Shown here: positions 1 to 8,549 of the stretch, piece after piece
Layout of the letters: every line of letters begins with the position of its first letter
How positions within the stretch are numbered: position 1 is the stretch's first letter
Origin: CAZJRB01 sp964547995
Lineage (GTDB): Bacteria; Planctomycetota; Planctomycetia; Pirellulales; Thermoguttaceae
Assembly (NCBI GenBank): GCA_964547995.1
Contig: CAZJRB010000147.1
Location: 1 to 15,962 of the forward strand
Length of the DNA stretch: 15,962 nucleotides
Direction: 5' to 3'
Program-made: the position numbers and the translations under genes
The notes under the pieces: model-generated
Database searches by the model: none
Seen by the model: the letters and a program-made list of their open reading frames with translations, nothing else
Told to the model about the DNA's origin: nothing

Positions 1-1233
1 TCGTGCTGAAGCCCATGTTTCCGTCGTCGATGATCCGCGGAACCATTTTCTCGATCCGGACGGCGTCGGCAATCAACAGACCGTTTGCAGCGTCCGAAAG
101 TTTCACCACCAGCGTGTTACCCGTGATGGTGAAGACGCCGAGCGTCTCCCAACTCACCCCATGGTCACTGAAATCATCCGGCGCCACCCGCTGGTTGACC
201 GGCACCGTTTCCAGACTCGTTGTACCGTCGTAGATTTCGTACGGCGCGTTGGTTGCCCGGTTCGTGTGCTCGGACCAGGTTGCGGCCACTTGATACTGTC
301 CCGGAGTGGTGACCGTGAAAGTCCAGGATGCCACGTCCGATCCATCGCCCACAAAGCTGTAATGAAGGTCGTCCACGAAGCCCAAGGAAGCATAGGGGTA
401 CCAGTCCCCGCTCGTGCTGAAGCCCATGTTTCCGTCGTCGATGATCCGCGGAACCATTTTCTCGATGCGGACGGCATCGGCAATCAACAGACCGTTTGCA
501 GCGTCCGAAAGTTTCACCAGCAGCGTGTTACCTGTGATGGTGAAGACGCCGAGCGTCTCCCATTCGGCCCCTTGGTCGCTGAAGTCGTCCGGGGCCACCC
601 GCTGATTCACCTGCACCGTTCCCAAGCTTGCTGCGCCGTCGTAGACCTCGTAAGGCGCGTTGCTCGCCCGGTTCGTGTGCTCGGTCCAGGTTGCCGCCAC
701 TTCATACTGCCCCGGGTCTAAGTCGATGAAATTCCAGGAAGCCACGTCCGATCCGTCGCCCGTAAAGCTGTACCGCAGGTCGTTCCCGAACCCCAAACCG
801 GAATAGAGGTACCAGTCCCCGCTCGTGCTGAAGCCCATGTTTCCGTCGTCGATAATCCGCGGAACCATTTTCTCGATGCGGACGGCGTCGGCAATCAACA
901 GACCGTTTGCAGCGTCCGAAAGTTTCACCAAAAGCGTGTTACCCGTGATGGTGAAGACGCCGAGCGTCTCCCATTCGGCCCCTTGGTCGCTGAAGTCGTC
1001 CGGGGCCACCCGCTGATTCACCTGCACCGTTCCCAAGCTTGCTGCGCCGTCGTAGACCTCGTAAGGCGCGTTGCTCGCCCGGTTCGTGTGCTCGGTCCAG
1101 GTTGCCGCCACTTCATACTGCCCCGGGTCTAAGTCGATGAAATTCCAGGAAGCCACGTCCGATCCGTCGCCCGTAAAGCTGTACCGCAGGTCGTTCCCGA
1201 ACCCCAAACCGGAATAGGGGTACCAGTCCCCGC
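1..1233 (-). repeat. Three tandem 411-bp coding repeats (golvesin-C-like domains)
   Basis: Units lie at 1-411, 412-822 and 823-1233, each beginning (plus strand) with tcgtgctgaag and repeating at exactly 411 bp, or 137 codons. By my hand alignment the second and third units differ at about 6 of 411 positions, and the stretch from about 535 to 806 is identical to 946-1217. The unit at 1-411 is more diverged, with variants such as SLETVPV for SLGTVQV. A fourth unit starts at the window edge. The frame is kept throughout, so the copies encode whole domains. The near identity of two units points to recent duplication or gene conversion. Confidence 0.95.
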
Positions 1234-3175
1234 TCGTGCTGAAGTCGGTGTCCCCGTCGTCGATGATCTTCACTGTGTATACTTTGTTAAGGGCACTATT
1301 TACCTCTGCCAGAGAAGTGAAGAACTGGTTCCCTTCGTATCGATACACGTCCGCAGCCATCATTGCCAGGGCCGTGTTCCACAAATCGTTGCGGGCCGTC
1401 ACGTCGTCCGGCTCCGGCTGGCCGGTGGTCCAATGCATCGAATCAGGGAGGCCGAACGGGCAGTGCCAGCCCTCGCTCAGCCTTGCACGCAGTGCCGTGT
1501 CGGCAACCGAAGGCTCGGCCAGAAAAGAGAACAGACCGGACCACGGCATGAAGAGTGTCGGATCGCCACCGTCGTCGAAAATACTGAATTGTCGGTAATT
1601 CGTGCCGGTTCCGTCATCGCCAGCATCAGGTTGGAGGAACGTCGGTCGCCCTAGGTCAGCCAGCACCTTATGGACTTCCGTTTGATAGGCGACGGCATTC
1701 GTACAGGGGTTTGCTGCAAGTGCCGGAACAGGGTACGTATCAACTCCGCGGTTTTCTATATCCACAAATAACGGAAAGATCCATTGCATAAACGGCGCAC
1801 GCCATTCGGGAAGAGGATGGACAGCGAAAGACCCCGTGGTCCCGGTGTGCATAATCCGGTCGCCCGAATGATAGTTTTCCGTGATATCAACATCCCCATT
1901 GAGGTGTGCAGCAAGAGAGATCGCCCAGATCTCCCCGGAATATCCGTCGTACGGGAGGGTAAACCCGACGCCAGCGGTATAACCCATGCTCCAGCTTCCC
2001 GGTGTACTAGTATTAAATGCCGAAAAGTCGAAGCGTGCCAGCAAGGTGTCTATGTTGGCGCTAAGGGTAGGGTTCGTACCGGGGAGCATCTTGTATTGAT
2101 AGAGTGCCAGATACATGTAGGCCGCATCGACGGACGATTCTTGTGCTCCTAGGAGCGTGTTTCGATCGGGATATCGAAAGGGAAGGTAGGTCGCCGAATT
2201 CAGCATCGTGTCGAGAGAAGTCACAAGATTCGATACGCATCCGTCCGCGTCTGCTTGGGTAATCCATGCTTGACTGATTGCGGTGGGCAGAACCTTCACG
2301 AGACCGGCGGTTGTGTTTAGGGCCATGACATCGGCCCAAGCGGACCATTCGGGCAAGAGGCCGGTCGTACGATCTCGTGCCCCCCATAGTCCTTCGAACA
2401 TCCGTTCGGTCAGTTGGTCGAGTATGGTGTCAATCGGTGCAGTTTGGGGGTCAACCGGTCCACCGGGTTCGACGAAAGTCGCATCATCAAGATAGATCGA
2501 GCCATTCACAGACGACCCTTGAGTTGCATAGATCTTGAAGGTGATTGCCTTCGCCCGGGTCAAGTCGGGGAAGGGGGCCAAGCCAATCACCCGCGACGGG
2601 GCGTTCAAAGTAATCGAAACCTCTATCCAATCCCCCGTTGCTGGAATGGATGGCACGTCATACTCCATTTGGTGGCCGGTGTCATTGCGATAATCCTTGA
2701 TCTCGACCGTCAAATCGAACGGCGAACCGGTGTCGTTTCGGATATTGAAGACGAACTTCTCAAACCGCGTAATGTCTCGGGTGTCATCATAGCTTGGATT
2801 TGGACTGGTCAGGGACGTCCCGAAATAGTCGGACCCGCCAATTGGGATCGGGACGGTCGTATCGATTCGATACGACGCGTTGCCCGAGCGAAGAATAGTG
2901 GTGTCGCGCTGTATCGTGGCACTGCTACCGTCGAATTGTGGTCCGCCGAAGTAATTGAGCATCTCGTCCGTAGTAATGTGGATGGTCCCCCTTTCGGCAT
3001 CCCAAAAGGGCACATTGGCAACGTCTTCGGCAGGCGTCAGAATCGCCAGCATTCGCCGATCCTCCAGCGGCTCACAGAGCAGTCGCCGACGTTGGGTGGT
3101 GGGCCGATGGGTGGCCCGAGAAGTGAAAGAGTGAGACAAGATTTGGCTGATCGCTTCGAGAAATCGCCGACGCAT
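1..3175 (-). CDS. Large secreted planctomycete protein with CBM-like, helical and golvesin-C-like domains (partial, C-terminus beyond left edge)
   Basis: Reading down from ATG at 3175 the frame stays open to base 2, giving 1058 residues with no stop, so the C-terminus lies outside the window. An Arg-rich N-terminus (MRRRFLEAIS) leads into EPLEDRRMLA at about residues 35-44, the tag typical of planctomycete extracellular proteins (Pfam 'Planctomycete extracellular'). Residues about 50-240 look like a beta jelly-roll that ends in GSIYLDDATFVEPG (225-238), as in carbohydrate-binding modules. Residues about 250-630 are Trp/Tyr-rich and helical (MFEGLWGARD, SGEIWAISLAAH, FMPWSGLFSFL). They resemble an alpha/alpha-toroid glycoside hydrolase, but I cannot name a family or catalytic residues. 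From residue 637 three complete 137-aa golvesin-C-like units follow (VNQRVAPDDFSDQG, LSDAANGLLIADAVRIEK), and a fourth begins at the edge. An AGGAGGG ribosome site lies 7 nt upstream. The protein is probably a cell-surface polysaccharide-binding or polysaccharide-degrading protein. The export tag and repeats are certain; the enzymatic role is a guess. Confidence 0.88.
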   Translation of the reverse strand, partial: MRRRFLEAISQILSHSFTSRATHRPTTQRRRLLCEPLEDRRMLAILTPAEDVANVPFWDAERGTIHITTDEMLNYFGGPQFDGSSATIQRDTTILRSGNASYRIDTTVPIPIGGSDYFGTSLTSPNPSYDDTRDITRFEKFVFNIRNDTGSPFDLTVEIKDYRNDTGHQMEYDVPSIPATGDWIEVSITLNAPSRVIGLAPFPDLTRAKAITFKIYATQGSSVNGSIYLDDATFVEPGGPVDPQTAPIDTILDQLTERMFEGLWGARDRTTGLLPEWSAWADVMALNTTAGLVKVLPTAISQAWITQADADGCVSNLVTSLDTMLNSATYLPFRYPDRNTLLGAQESSVDAAYMYLALYQYKMLPGTNPTLSANIDTLLARFDFSAFNTSTPGSWSMGYTAGVGFTLPYDGYSGEIWAISLAAHLNGDVDITENYHSGDRIMHTGTTGSFAVHPLPEWRAPFMQWIFPLFVDIENRGVDTYPVPALAANPCTNAVAYQTEVHKVLADLGRPTFLQPDAGDDGTGTNYRQFSIFDDGGDPTLFMPWSGLFSFLAEPSVADTALRARLSEGWHCPFGLPDSMHWTTGQPEPDDVTARNDLWNTALAMMAADVYRYEGNQFFTSLAEVNSALNKVYTVKIIDDGDTDFSTSGDWYPYSGLGFGNDLRYSFTGDGSDVASWNFIDLDPGQYEVAATWTEHTNRASNAPYEVYDGAASLGTVQVNQRVAPDDFSDQGAEWETLGVFTITGNTLLVKLSDAANGLLIADAVRIEKMVPRIIDDGNMGFSTSGDWYLYSGLGFGNDLRYSFTGDGSDVASWNFIDLDPGQYEVAATWTEHTNRASNAPYEVYDGAASLGTVQVNQRVAPDDFSDQGAEWETLGVFTITGNTLLVKLSDAANGLLIADAVRIEKMVPRIIDDGNMGFSTSGDWYPYASLGFVDDLHYSFVGDGSDVASWTFTVTTPGQYQVAATWSEHTNRATNAPYEIYDGTTSLETVPVNQRVAPDDFSDHGVSWETLGVFTITGNTLVVKLSDAANGLLIADAVRIEKMVPRIIDDGNMGFST

Positions 3176-3182
3176 GGCAGGG

Positions 3183-3189
3183 CCCTCCT
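3183..3189 (-). promoter_or_regulatory. Strong ribosome binding site for the golvesin-domain protein
   Basis: Minus-strand AGGAGGG sits 7 nt before the ATG at 3175. It fixes that ATG as the start and fits the position of the N-terminal export tag. Confidence 0.7.
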
Positions 3190-3436
3190 GTGGAAGTTGA
3201 CATTTCACGCCACGTCAAAATGCTCTTCCCCGTCCGCAGCCCGGCCCCTGTTTCGCAAAAGCCAGACCGCCAGCCGCCAGAAGACCCTCGAACCGATTGC
3301 CGTCGGCGGGTAGGGCAACGCCCAAAGAGAACTAATCCGGATTCTATCCCTTAGAATTCCGTCTAAATGTCAAGCTGTCCAAAAACCTCATCCGGGGGGA
3401 AAGGAACATCCCGCTCTGGATGGAGAGCCAAGATTC

Positions 3437-3464
3437 AATATACTCGCAATGAACATCCCGTCAA
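3437..3464 (-). promoter_or_regulatory. Sigma70-like promoter for the golvesin-domain protein
   Basis: On the minus strand TTGACG (3464-3459) and TATATT (3442-3437) are separated by 16 nt, each matching 5 of 6 consensus bases. Transcription would start near 3430, leaving a leader of about 255 nt before the ATG at 3175. This is a sequence match only. Confidence 0.5.
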
Positions 3465-3618
3465 GGAAAACGCCCCAGACATTAGCTCGTAGAACTCGCA
3501 TGATGAAGTGTAGACGCACGTACGGGAACCGCGGAAGTTCCAGCCGCCGCAAGATGCCCCCCCGTATAGGTGGAATTGCCGTCCAACGGCCGCCGATTAT
3601 GGTTTCTACTGGCAGGAT

Positions 3619-3646
3619 TTGCCGCTTCCAAGTACCATAGTATAGA
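3619..3646 (+). promoter_or_regulatory. Candidate sigma70-like promoter for the secretin-N-domain protein
   Basis: TTGCCG (3619-3624), a 16-nt spacer and TATAGA (3641-3646) lie about 55 bp upstream of the ATG at 3700. The -35 box matches only 4 of 6 bases, so this is weaker than the leftward promoter in the same intergenic region. Confidence 0.4.
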
Positions 3647-3699
3647 GGGATTTTACGGGGCAGCGGCCCCCCACGTTGACCGGAGCCCGTCTCTTGAAG

Positions 3700-6600
3700 A
3701 TGCTCTTCCCAATTCGTTCGCTAGTTGTCATAGGTTCGGTTGCGCTGTTTGGGCTCAGCGGGTCTTTGGCGGCGGCCGAGGCCGACTTTGTGGGGATGCT
3801 GGCCGTGGCAATCGAGGACGACGTGGCCGGGCAATTGGAACTGACCCCCGGTCAAAAAGAGAAGTTGCTCAAATTGATCGAGGCCAGGGAACAAGAGGCG
3901 TTGGAGCTGGCGATCCGGTTGAAGGACCTTTCGGCGGCCGAGCGTGCGGAGCGGCTGACCCCATTCCGTCGCCAATCGGAATCCAAAGGGCTCGCCGTCC
4001 TGGATCCGAAGCAGCGGGTCTTGCTCGAGCGGATTCACTTTGGGCGAACCGGGCTGGCCGCACTCGCGGAGCCCAAGATCGCCGGCCAACTGAAGCTCAC
4101 CGACGAGCAGAAGACGAAAGTCGCCGAAATCCTTCGCCATCGTGCCGAGAAGCTCGCTGAGGGCGGCAAGAAAACCGCTCACATCGTTCGAGCCGCCGCC
4201 GAACGCGAACTCGCCGCATTGCTCACCAAGGAACAACAAACCGCCTGGGAAGGGCTCACGACCGCCGCAACTCCCGAAGCGGAGAAGCCGATCGAGGTGG
4301 CGGCGGCCGACACGGCAGAAAAACCGGTGGATAGTGCAACCCCTGCCAAAGCGGAGAAGCCGTCCGGGGCCGCGGCGCCCGTCGAAGTGGAGAATCCGTT
4401 CGAGGCCGGACTGATAGAACCTAAAACGGCATCCTTACCCGACGAACCGGCCGAGGAAGAACCGGCCGAGGAAGAGCCCGCCGAGGAAGAAGCGGCCGAG
4501 GAAGAGCCGGCTGCCGAACCGGAAGATGACGCACCCGTCGCGAAGAAAGACGTCAAGCTCCGTTTCAACTTCCGCTTCCAGCCGTGGAAAGACGTCCTCG
4601 ATTGGTTTGCCCAGCAGGCCGACCTGTCGCTGGTGCTCGACGCTCCGCCGCAGGGCACGTTCAACTATTCGGACACCCGCGAATACACCCCGGCAGAAGC
4701 GATCGACCTTTTGAACAGCGTCTTGCTGACCAAGGGCTACACACTGGTCCGCCGCGGCCGGATGCTGATGCTGATCAATCTCGAAGACGGAATCCCGCCG
4801 AACCTGGTTTCCACGATCCCGATGGAGGATCTCGACAAGAAGGGCGAGTTCGAGCTGGTCAGCGTGCTGTTCTCGCTCAACAAGCTCAGTTCGGAAGAGG
4901 CCGAGACCGAAATCAACAAGCTGATCGGGCCGCAGGGGACCGTCGTCTCCTTGCCCAAGTCGCGGCAGATACTGGTCACCGAAACGGCCGGGCGGCTCCG
5001 CGCGATCCGGTCGGTCATTCAACGGGTGGAAGACCCGCAAGGACTGGCCGGCGGGCAGCTCCAGTCTTATGAATTGAAATACGCCCTGCCCGCCGACGTC
5101 ACGGCGGTCATGCGACAGCTTCTCGACATCCCCGAGGACAAGAACGTCTCGTCCGACGGCTCGATCCGCTTCGCCATGGACCCGTTCGGCAGCCGGCTGC
5201 TGGTCACCGGCAAGCCGGACATGCTGATCAAGGTGGACGAGATCATCAAGGCCGTCGACGTTGCCGCCCCGGGCGACATGGAGATGACCGTCCAAGAGGT
5301 CCCGCAACTGGAAGTCTACAGCGTCACCACGGCCGATCCACAGTCGGTGCTGGCCGTGATGCAAACGCTCATGGCCGGGCAGCCCGATGTCCGTTTGGCA
5401 ATCGACGAGAAGACGGGCAACCTGGTCGCCTTGGCGCGGCCTTCACAGCACGCGACGATCAAGGCAACGCTCGACCAGATGCAGCGAGACGCCCGGCTGA
5501 TCGAGGTTATTCACCTCCGCGTCGTCGATCCGCAACTCGCGGTGCTGTCGATCAACAAGCTCTTCGGCGGGACCGAGGAGGAAAGCGCCAAGAACGCCCC
5601 GAAGGTAGACGCCGATCCCACCACCCGGCAACTCCTGGTCCGCGGCACCGAATCGCAGATCGAGCAGATCCGCTCCCTTTTGAACAAGATGGGCGAGACC
5701 GAGACAGACGAGATGGCCGGTGGCGGCCGCGGGAACGTTCGGATGTTGCCGCTTACGGGCAGATCCGCCCATTCCGCACTCGAGCGGATGGAGGAAATCT
5801 GGCCGACGATGCACAAGAACCGGATTCGCATCGTGACGCCCTCGGCATCGATTCCGGCGGTTCTGCCGGGCAGTTCGGGTGGAGTACAGCGGAAGCCGGA
5901 GCTTCCGGGGCCTTCATCCGCCCCTTCGGGTCCCGGTTTTTCCTTACCTCCGGGTTTCCCTTTGCCTGCGCCGCCCGGTGCAAGCCAACCGAAAACACCG
6001 CCGGCGGTCGAACCGCCCTCGCGTGAAAACTCGGCGGGGCTCCCGCACAGACCTCGCTTCCTCTTTGCCGCACAGCACGTCGAGACCAAGGAGGAAACCG
6101 CCGAAGAAGCGGACGGTGCGAAGCCGCAGTCAGCAGAAGAAAAGGACGATGCGAAACCGCAAACGGCTGAAGAAACAGACGATGTGAAACCGCAAACGGC
6201 GGCGGAGAAACCGGTATCCGCCGAACCGGCGCCGATTATCGTCGCCGTCGGGCCCGGCGGCGTCATGATCGCCTCCGAAGACACTGATGCCCTCGACGAT
6301 TTCGAAGACCTCCTGACCGCGCTGGCCAGTTCGGCGATGGCCGGGTCTTCTGAAATCACAATCTTCTATCTCAAGCACGCCAAGGCCCAAGTAGTGGCCG
6401 AAACCCTCGACGCCATCTTCGGCGGCGGCACCATCACCACCCAGTCCTCCTCCGGCGGAGGCGGAGGCGGCGGCTTGCTCGGCGGGCTGGCCGGCGCGGC
6501 CATGGGCGATTCCGGCGGAATCCTCGGCACCCTGCTCGGAATGGGCGACGGCGGAACCATCGCTCCGAGCGGATCCATCCAGATCACGCCCGACGACCGG

Positions 6601-7308
6601 CTCAACGCCTTGATCGTTCAGGCAAACCCGACCGATCTGAGCACCATCGAGGAACTGTTGAAAATTCTCGACCAGAAGGAAAGCCCTGAGGACGTGCTCG
6701 TCCAGATGAAGGCCCGGGTGATCCGCTGCTACAACACGCAGGCGTCGGAGATAGCCGACATCCTCAAGCAGGTGTACCGCGAACGGATGGTCTCCGGTGC
6801 CAGCGGCGCGTCTGCCCGGCGCCCCACACCGCAGGAATTTATGCAGATGCTCCGCGGCGGCCGGCGGGGAAGCTCCGGCGGCTCGTCGCGCACCTCCGCC
6901 CAAGAGTTCATGAAAATGACCGTCAGCGTCGACGAGCGGACCAATTCGCTGATCGTCGCCGCCCCCGAGCAACTCTTCGAGGAAGTCAAAATGCTCGTCG
7001 AACAGCTCGACCAGGCGGCCATGGAATCGGGCCAGTCCACCCGCGTGGTGACGCTTCACAAGGCGAGCCCCGACGCGGTTCAGCAGGCCCTCTCGGCCAT
7101 GCTCGGCGATTCGGTGCAGTTCGGCAAGACGACGCCCGCGGTGCGGGCCGTCACGCCATCGCGACCCTCGACACAACGCCCGACCGCCCCGTCAAGGCCC
7201 TCCAGTACGCAACCCCGTCCGAGTTCGAGTTCCCGCCGCCCGTCGTCAAGTTCTTCCCGAGGCACGTCCCGCCCCCCGTCCAACTCCCGTCTGCCGCAAC
7301 GGAGATAG
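3700..7308 (+). CDS. Exported LTxxQ / secretin-N-domain protein without a secretin barrel
   Basis: 1202 aa from ATG 3700, which opens a clean signal peptide (MLFPIRSLVVIGSVALFG, cleavage after about residue 25). In-frame TTG codons at 3676 and 3694 are alternatives; the one at 3694 has GGAG 8 nt upstream. Residues about 40-185 hold LTxxQ-like helical segments (LELTPGQ at 46, LKLTDEQ at 131, LTKEQQ at 175), as in Spy/CpxP-like proteins. An acidic PAEEE linker follows (250-270). Residues about 284-450 resemble a secretin N0/N1 pair (FNFRFQPWKDVLDWF, ILVTETAGRLRAI). Further N1-like modules begin near 453, 537, 599, 884, 995 and 1113, each with the pattern 'D..TN.LIV.A....' (e.g. VDERTNSLIVAAP). 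A Gly-rich insert (908-950) interrupts one module. The tail is Ser/Pro/Arg-rich. The conserved outer-membrane barrel of GspD/PulD is not visible, so a true secretion pore is unlikely; a periplasmic scaffold is an inference. Confidence 0.85.
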   Translation: MLFPIRSLVVIGSVALFGLSGSLAAAEADFVGMLAVAIEDDVAGQLELTPGQKEKLLKLIEAREQEALELAIRLKDLSAAERAERLTPFRRQSESKGLAVLDPKQRVLLERIHFGRTGLAALAEPKIAGQLKLTDEQKTKVAEILRHRAEKLAEGGKKTAHIVRAAAERELAALLTKEQQTAWEGLTTAATPEAEKPIEVAAADTAEKPVDSATPAKAEKPSGAAAPVEVENPFEAGLIEPKTASLPDEPAEEEPAEEEPAEEEAAEEEPAAEPEDDAPVAKKDVKLRFNFRFQPWKDVLDWFAQQADLSLVLDAPPQGTFNYSDTREYTPAEAIDLLNSVLLTKGYTLVRRGRMLMLINLEDGIPPNLVSTIPMEDLDKKGEFELVSVLFSLNKLSSEEAETEINKLIGPQGTVVSLPKSRQILVTETAGRLRAIRSVIQRVEDPQGLAGGQLQSYELKYALPADVTAVMRQLLDIPEDKNVSSDGSIRFAMDPFGSRLLVTGKPDMLIKVDEIIKAVDVAAPGDMEMTVQEVPQLEVYSVTTADPQSVLAVMQTLMAGQPDVRLAIDEKTGNLVALARPSQHATIKATLDQMQRDARLIEVIHLRVVDPQLAVLSINKLFGGTEEESAKNAPKVDADPTTRQLLVRGTESQIEQIRSLLNKMGETETDEMAGGGRGNVRMLPLTGRSAHSALERMEEIWPTMHKNRIRIVTPSASIPAVLPGSSGGVQRKPELPGPSSAPSGPGFSLPPGFPLPAPPGASQPKTPPAVEPPSRENSAGLPHRPRFLFAAQHVETKEETAEEADGAKPQSAEEKDDAKPQTAEETDDVKPQTAAEKPVSAEPAPIIVAVGPGGVMIASEDTDALDDFEDLLTALASSAMAGSSEITIFYLKHAKAQVVAETLDAIFGGGTITTQSSSGGGGGGGLLGGLAGAAMGDSGGILGTLLGMGDGGTIAPSGSIQITPDDRLNALIVQANPTDLSTIEELLKILDQKESPEDVLVQMKARVIRCYNTQASEIADILKQVYRERMVSGASGASARRPTPQEFMQMLRGGRRGSSGGSSRTSAQEFMKMTVSVDERTNSLIVAAPEQLFEEVKMLVEQLDQAAMESGQSTRVVTLHKASPDAVQQALSAMLGDSVQFGKTTPAVRAVTPSRPSTQRPTAPSRPSSTQPRPSSSSRRPSSSSSRGTSRPPSNSRLPQRR
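4450..4509 (+). repeat. Four 15-bp tandem repeats encoding an acidic linker
   Basis: Four consecutive 15-nt units encode AEEEP, AEEEP, AEEEA and AEEEP. Together they form a Glu-rich linker between the N-terminal LTxxQ-like part and the secretin-N modules. Units differ only at third positions and in one Pro/Ala codon. Confidence 0.8.
6100..6198 (+). repeat. Three 33-bp tandem repeats encoding an 11-residue charged linker
   Basis: Three units encode AEEADGAKPQS, AEEKDDAKPQT and AEETDDVKPQT at residues 801-833 of the secretin-like protein. A fourth, degenerate unit follows. This charged linker sits between the central modules and the C-terminal secretin-N-like modules. Confidence 0.75.
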
Positions 7309-7407
7309 CCGCGAAATTTGTGATTCCTTCTCACGCCGCTGGTGCTCTATTTTGGGGGAGGGGGGAGTGAAGACCAGTCGATCGTGTGGTTTCTAGCCCC
7401 GAGCACC

Positions 7408-7436
7408 TTGAAAGGCTCGATTGTCCGACTTATAGT
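7408..7436 (+). promoter_or_regulatory. Sigma70-like promoter of the ABC transporter operon
   Basis: TTGAAA (7408-7413), a 17-nt spacer and TATAGT (7431-7436) form a good promoter match in the 318-bp gap before the ATPase gene. Transcription from about 7443 would give a leader of about 184 nt. The leader contains a CGGGA-A-TCCCG dyad at 7500-7510 that could bind a regulator; I see no other gene or structure in the gap. Confidence 0.5.
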
Positions 7437-7626
7437 GGAATTTTCGCTGTCGGGCCGCGATCGTCGAACATTGACGCTAGCACGACCGTAGGGGAGAAAC
7501 GGGAATCCCGGCCGTCGGGTAAGATATCCCCTCGAAAAGACCGTTTTGCGGCGCCGTTGGCGGTGAAATCACGGGAGAATCACCTTACTCACCGAGTTCT
7601 CATCCCATCGCCTCCAGAGGCAATCC

Positions 7627-8529
7627 ATGGAACCATCAAAAGTCGTCGTTGAGACCCGGAATCTCACCAAGGTCTATCGGGATTTCTGGGGCCGGAAGAA
7701 GGTCCAGGCCCTGAAGGCCCTGGACCTGGAAGTCCACCAAGGAGAGGTTTTTGGGTTATTGGGGCCCAACGGCTCCGGAAAGACCACCACGATCAAGTTG
7801 CTGTTGGGGCTGTTGTTTCCTACCAGCGGCCAGGCGTTGGTTTTCGATCGGGACGCTACCGACGTGACCAAGAACGAGCGGATCGGCTACCTGCCGGAGG
7901 AATCGTACCTTTACCGGTTTCTCAATGCGGAGGAGACGCTCGACTTCTACGGACGCCTGTTCGACATCCCCCGGCAGAAACGGCGCCAGCGGGTTTTCGA
8001 CTTGATCGATCTGGTCGGGCTTAGCTGGGCCCGAAAACGGAAGTTGAAGGAGTATTCCAAGGGGATGGTCCGGCGTATCGGTCTCGCCCAAGCGCTGATC
8101 AACGACCCCGAACTGATTTTGTTGGATGAACCCACCACGGGCCTCGACCCGATCGGCACCCGGGAAATGAAGGACCTTATTCTCAAGCTCCGCGACGAAG
8201 GCAAGACGGTGCTGATGTGCAGCCACCTGCTGGCCGACGTGCAAGACGTGTGCGACCGCATTGCCATCCTCTACCAGGGCGAGTTGAAGGAATTGGGGCG
8301 AGTGGACAACCTGCTGAAGGTCCGCGACGTAACCGAGGTTCGCGCATCCGGGCTCAGTAAGGAGGCTCAAGAGGAAATTCGCGAGATCATCAAGAAGCAC
8401 GAGGCGGAAACCCTGTCGATGGGCAACCCGACTGCGACACTCGAAGATCTTTTCCTGAAGATTATCCATGAAAGCGAGGCCCATCCCGGACGCCGCGTAC
8501 GCGGGGTCCGGGAAACGCAAGGATCGTAG
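7627..8529 (+). CDS. ABC transporter ATP-binding protein (ABC-2 exporter type)
   Basis: 300 aa, the usual size for an ABC-2-type ATPase of the CcmA/NatA/GldA kind. It hydrolyses ATP in the cytoplasm to drive the membrane permease encoded next. All motifs are intact: Walker A GPNGSGKT (46-53), Glu in the Q-loop position (YLPEE, about 88-92, common in this group), signature YSKGMVRR (143-150), Walker B LILLDEP (163-169), D-loop GLDP (172-175) and switch His200 (MCSHLL). The C-terminal 80 residues are a regulatory extension after the core domain. AGAGG lies 6 nt before the ATG. The permease gene begins 20 bp after the stop, so the two are almost certainly co-transcribed. The transported substrate cannot be read from the ATPase. 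Confidence 0.95.
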   Translation: MEPSKVVVETRNLTKVYRDFWGRKKVQALKALDLEVHQGEVFGLLGPNGSGKTTTIKLLLGLLFPTSGQALVFDRDATDVTKNERIGYLPEESYLYRFLNAEETLDFYGRLFDIPRQKRRQRVFDLIDLVGLSWARKRKLKEYSKGMVRRIGLAQALINDPELILLDEPTTGLDPIGTREMKDLILKLRDEGKTVLMCSHLLADVQDVCDRIAILYQGELKELGRVDNLLKVRDVTEVRASGLSKEAQEEIREIIKKHEAETLSMGNPTATLEDLFLKIIHESEAHPGRRVRGVRETQGS

Positions 8530-8549
8530 CGCAGCCGGCAGGAATAACC

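Larger units (their letters stand above)
3176..3699. other. Divergent intergenic region
   Basis: About 520 bp separate the minus-strand golvesin-domain gene from the plus-strand secretin-like gene. I find no convincing gene: the short frames here lack ribosome sites and any recognisable protein. The region holds a promoter for each gene. A 10-bp direct repeat (gaacatcccg) occurs at 3404-3413 and 3451-3460; the second copy overlaps the spacer of the leftward promoter, so it could be an operator, but this is weak. A short GGGGC/GCCCC hairpin near 3657-3670 lacks a T-tract and does not look like a terminator. Confidence 0.6.

Noticed and set aside
161..721. Plus-strand frames repeated across the 411-bp units
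   Set aside because: They recur only because the real minus-strand coding repeats recur; no ribosome sites or known domains.
1..1233. Possible CRISPR-like array
   Set aside because: Units of 411 bp are contiguous, lack spacers and encode protein domains in frame.
3341..3373. Consensus TTGACA on the minus strand at 3373-3368
   Set aside because: The nearest -10-like hexamer (TAGAAT) is 21 nt away, too far; the promoter at 3464-3437 is better.
3676..3699. TTG start at 3676 for the secretin-like protein
   Set aside because: No ribosome site precedes it, and ATG 3700 opens a cleaner signal peptide; TTG 3694 remains a minor alternative.
6130..7176. 348-codon open frame on the minus strand inside the secretin-like gene
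   Set aside because: The plus frame has a signal peptide and secretin-N-like modules; the minus product is His/Arg/Gly-rich without domains.
7700..7726. AGGTCCAG / CTGGACCT inverted repeat near the start of the ATPase gene
   Set aside because: It lies in conserved coding sequence (VQALKALDLEV) and is explained by codon choice for a repeated Ala-Leu pattern.
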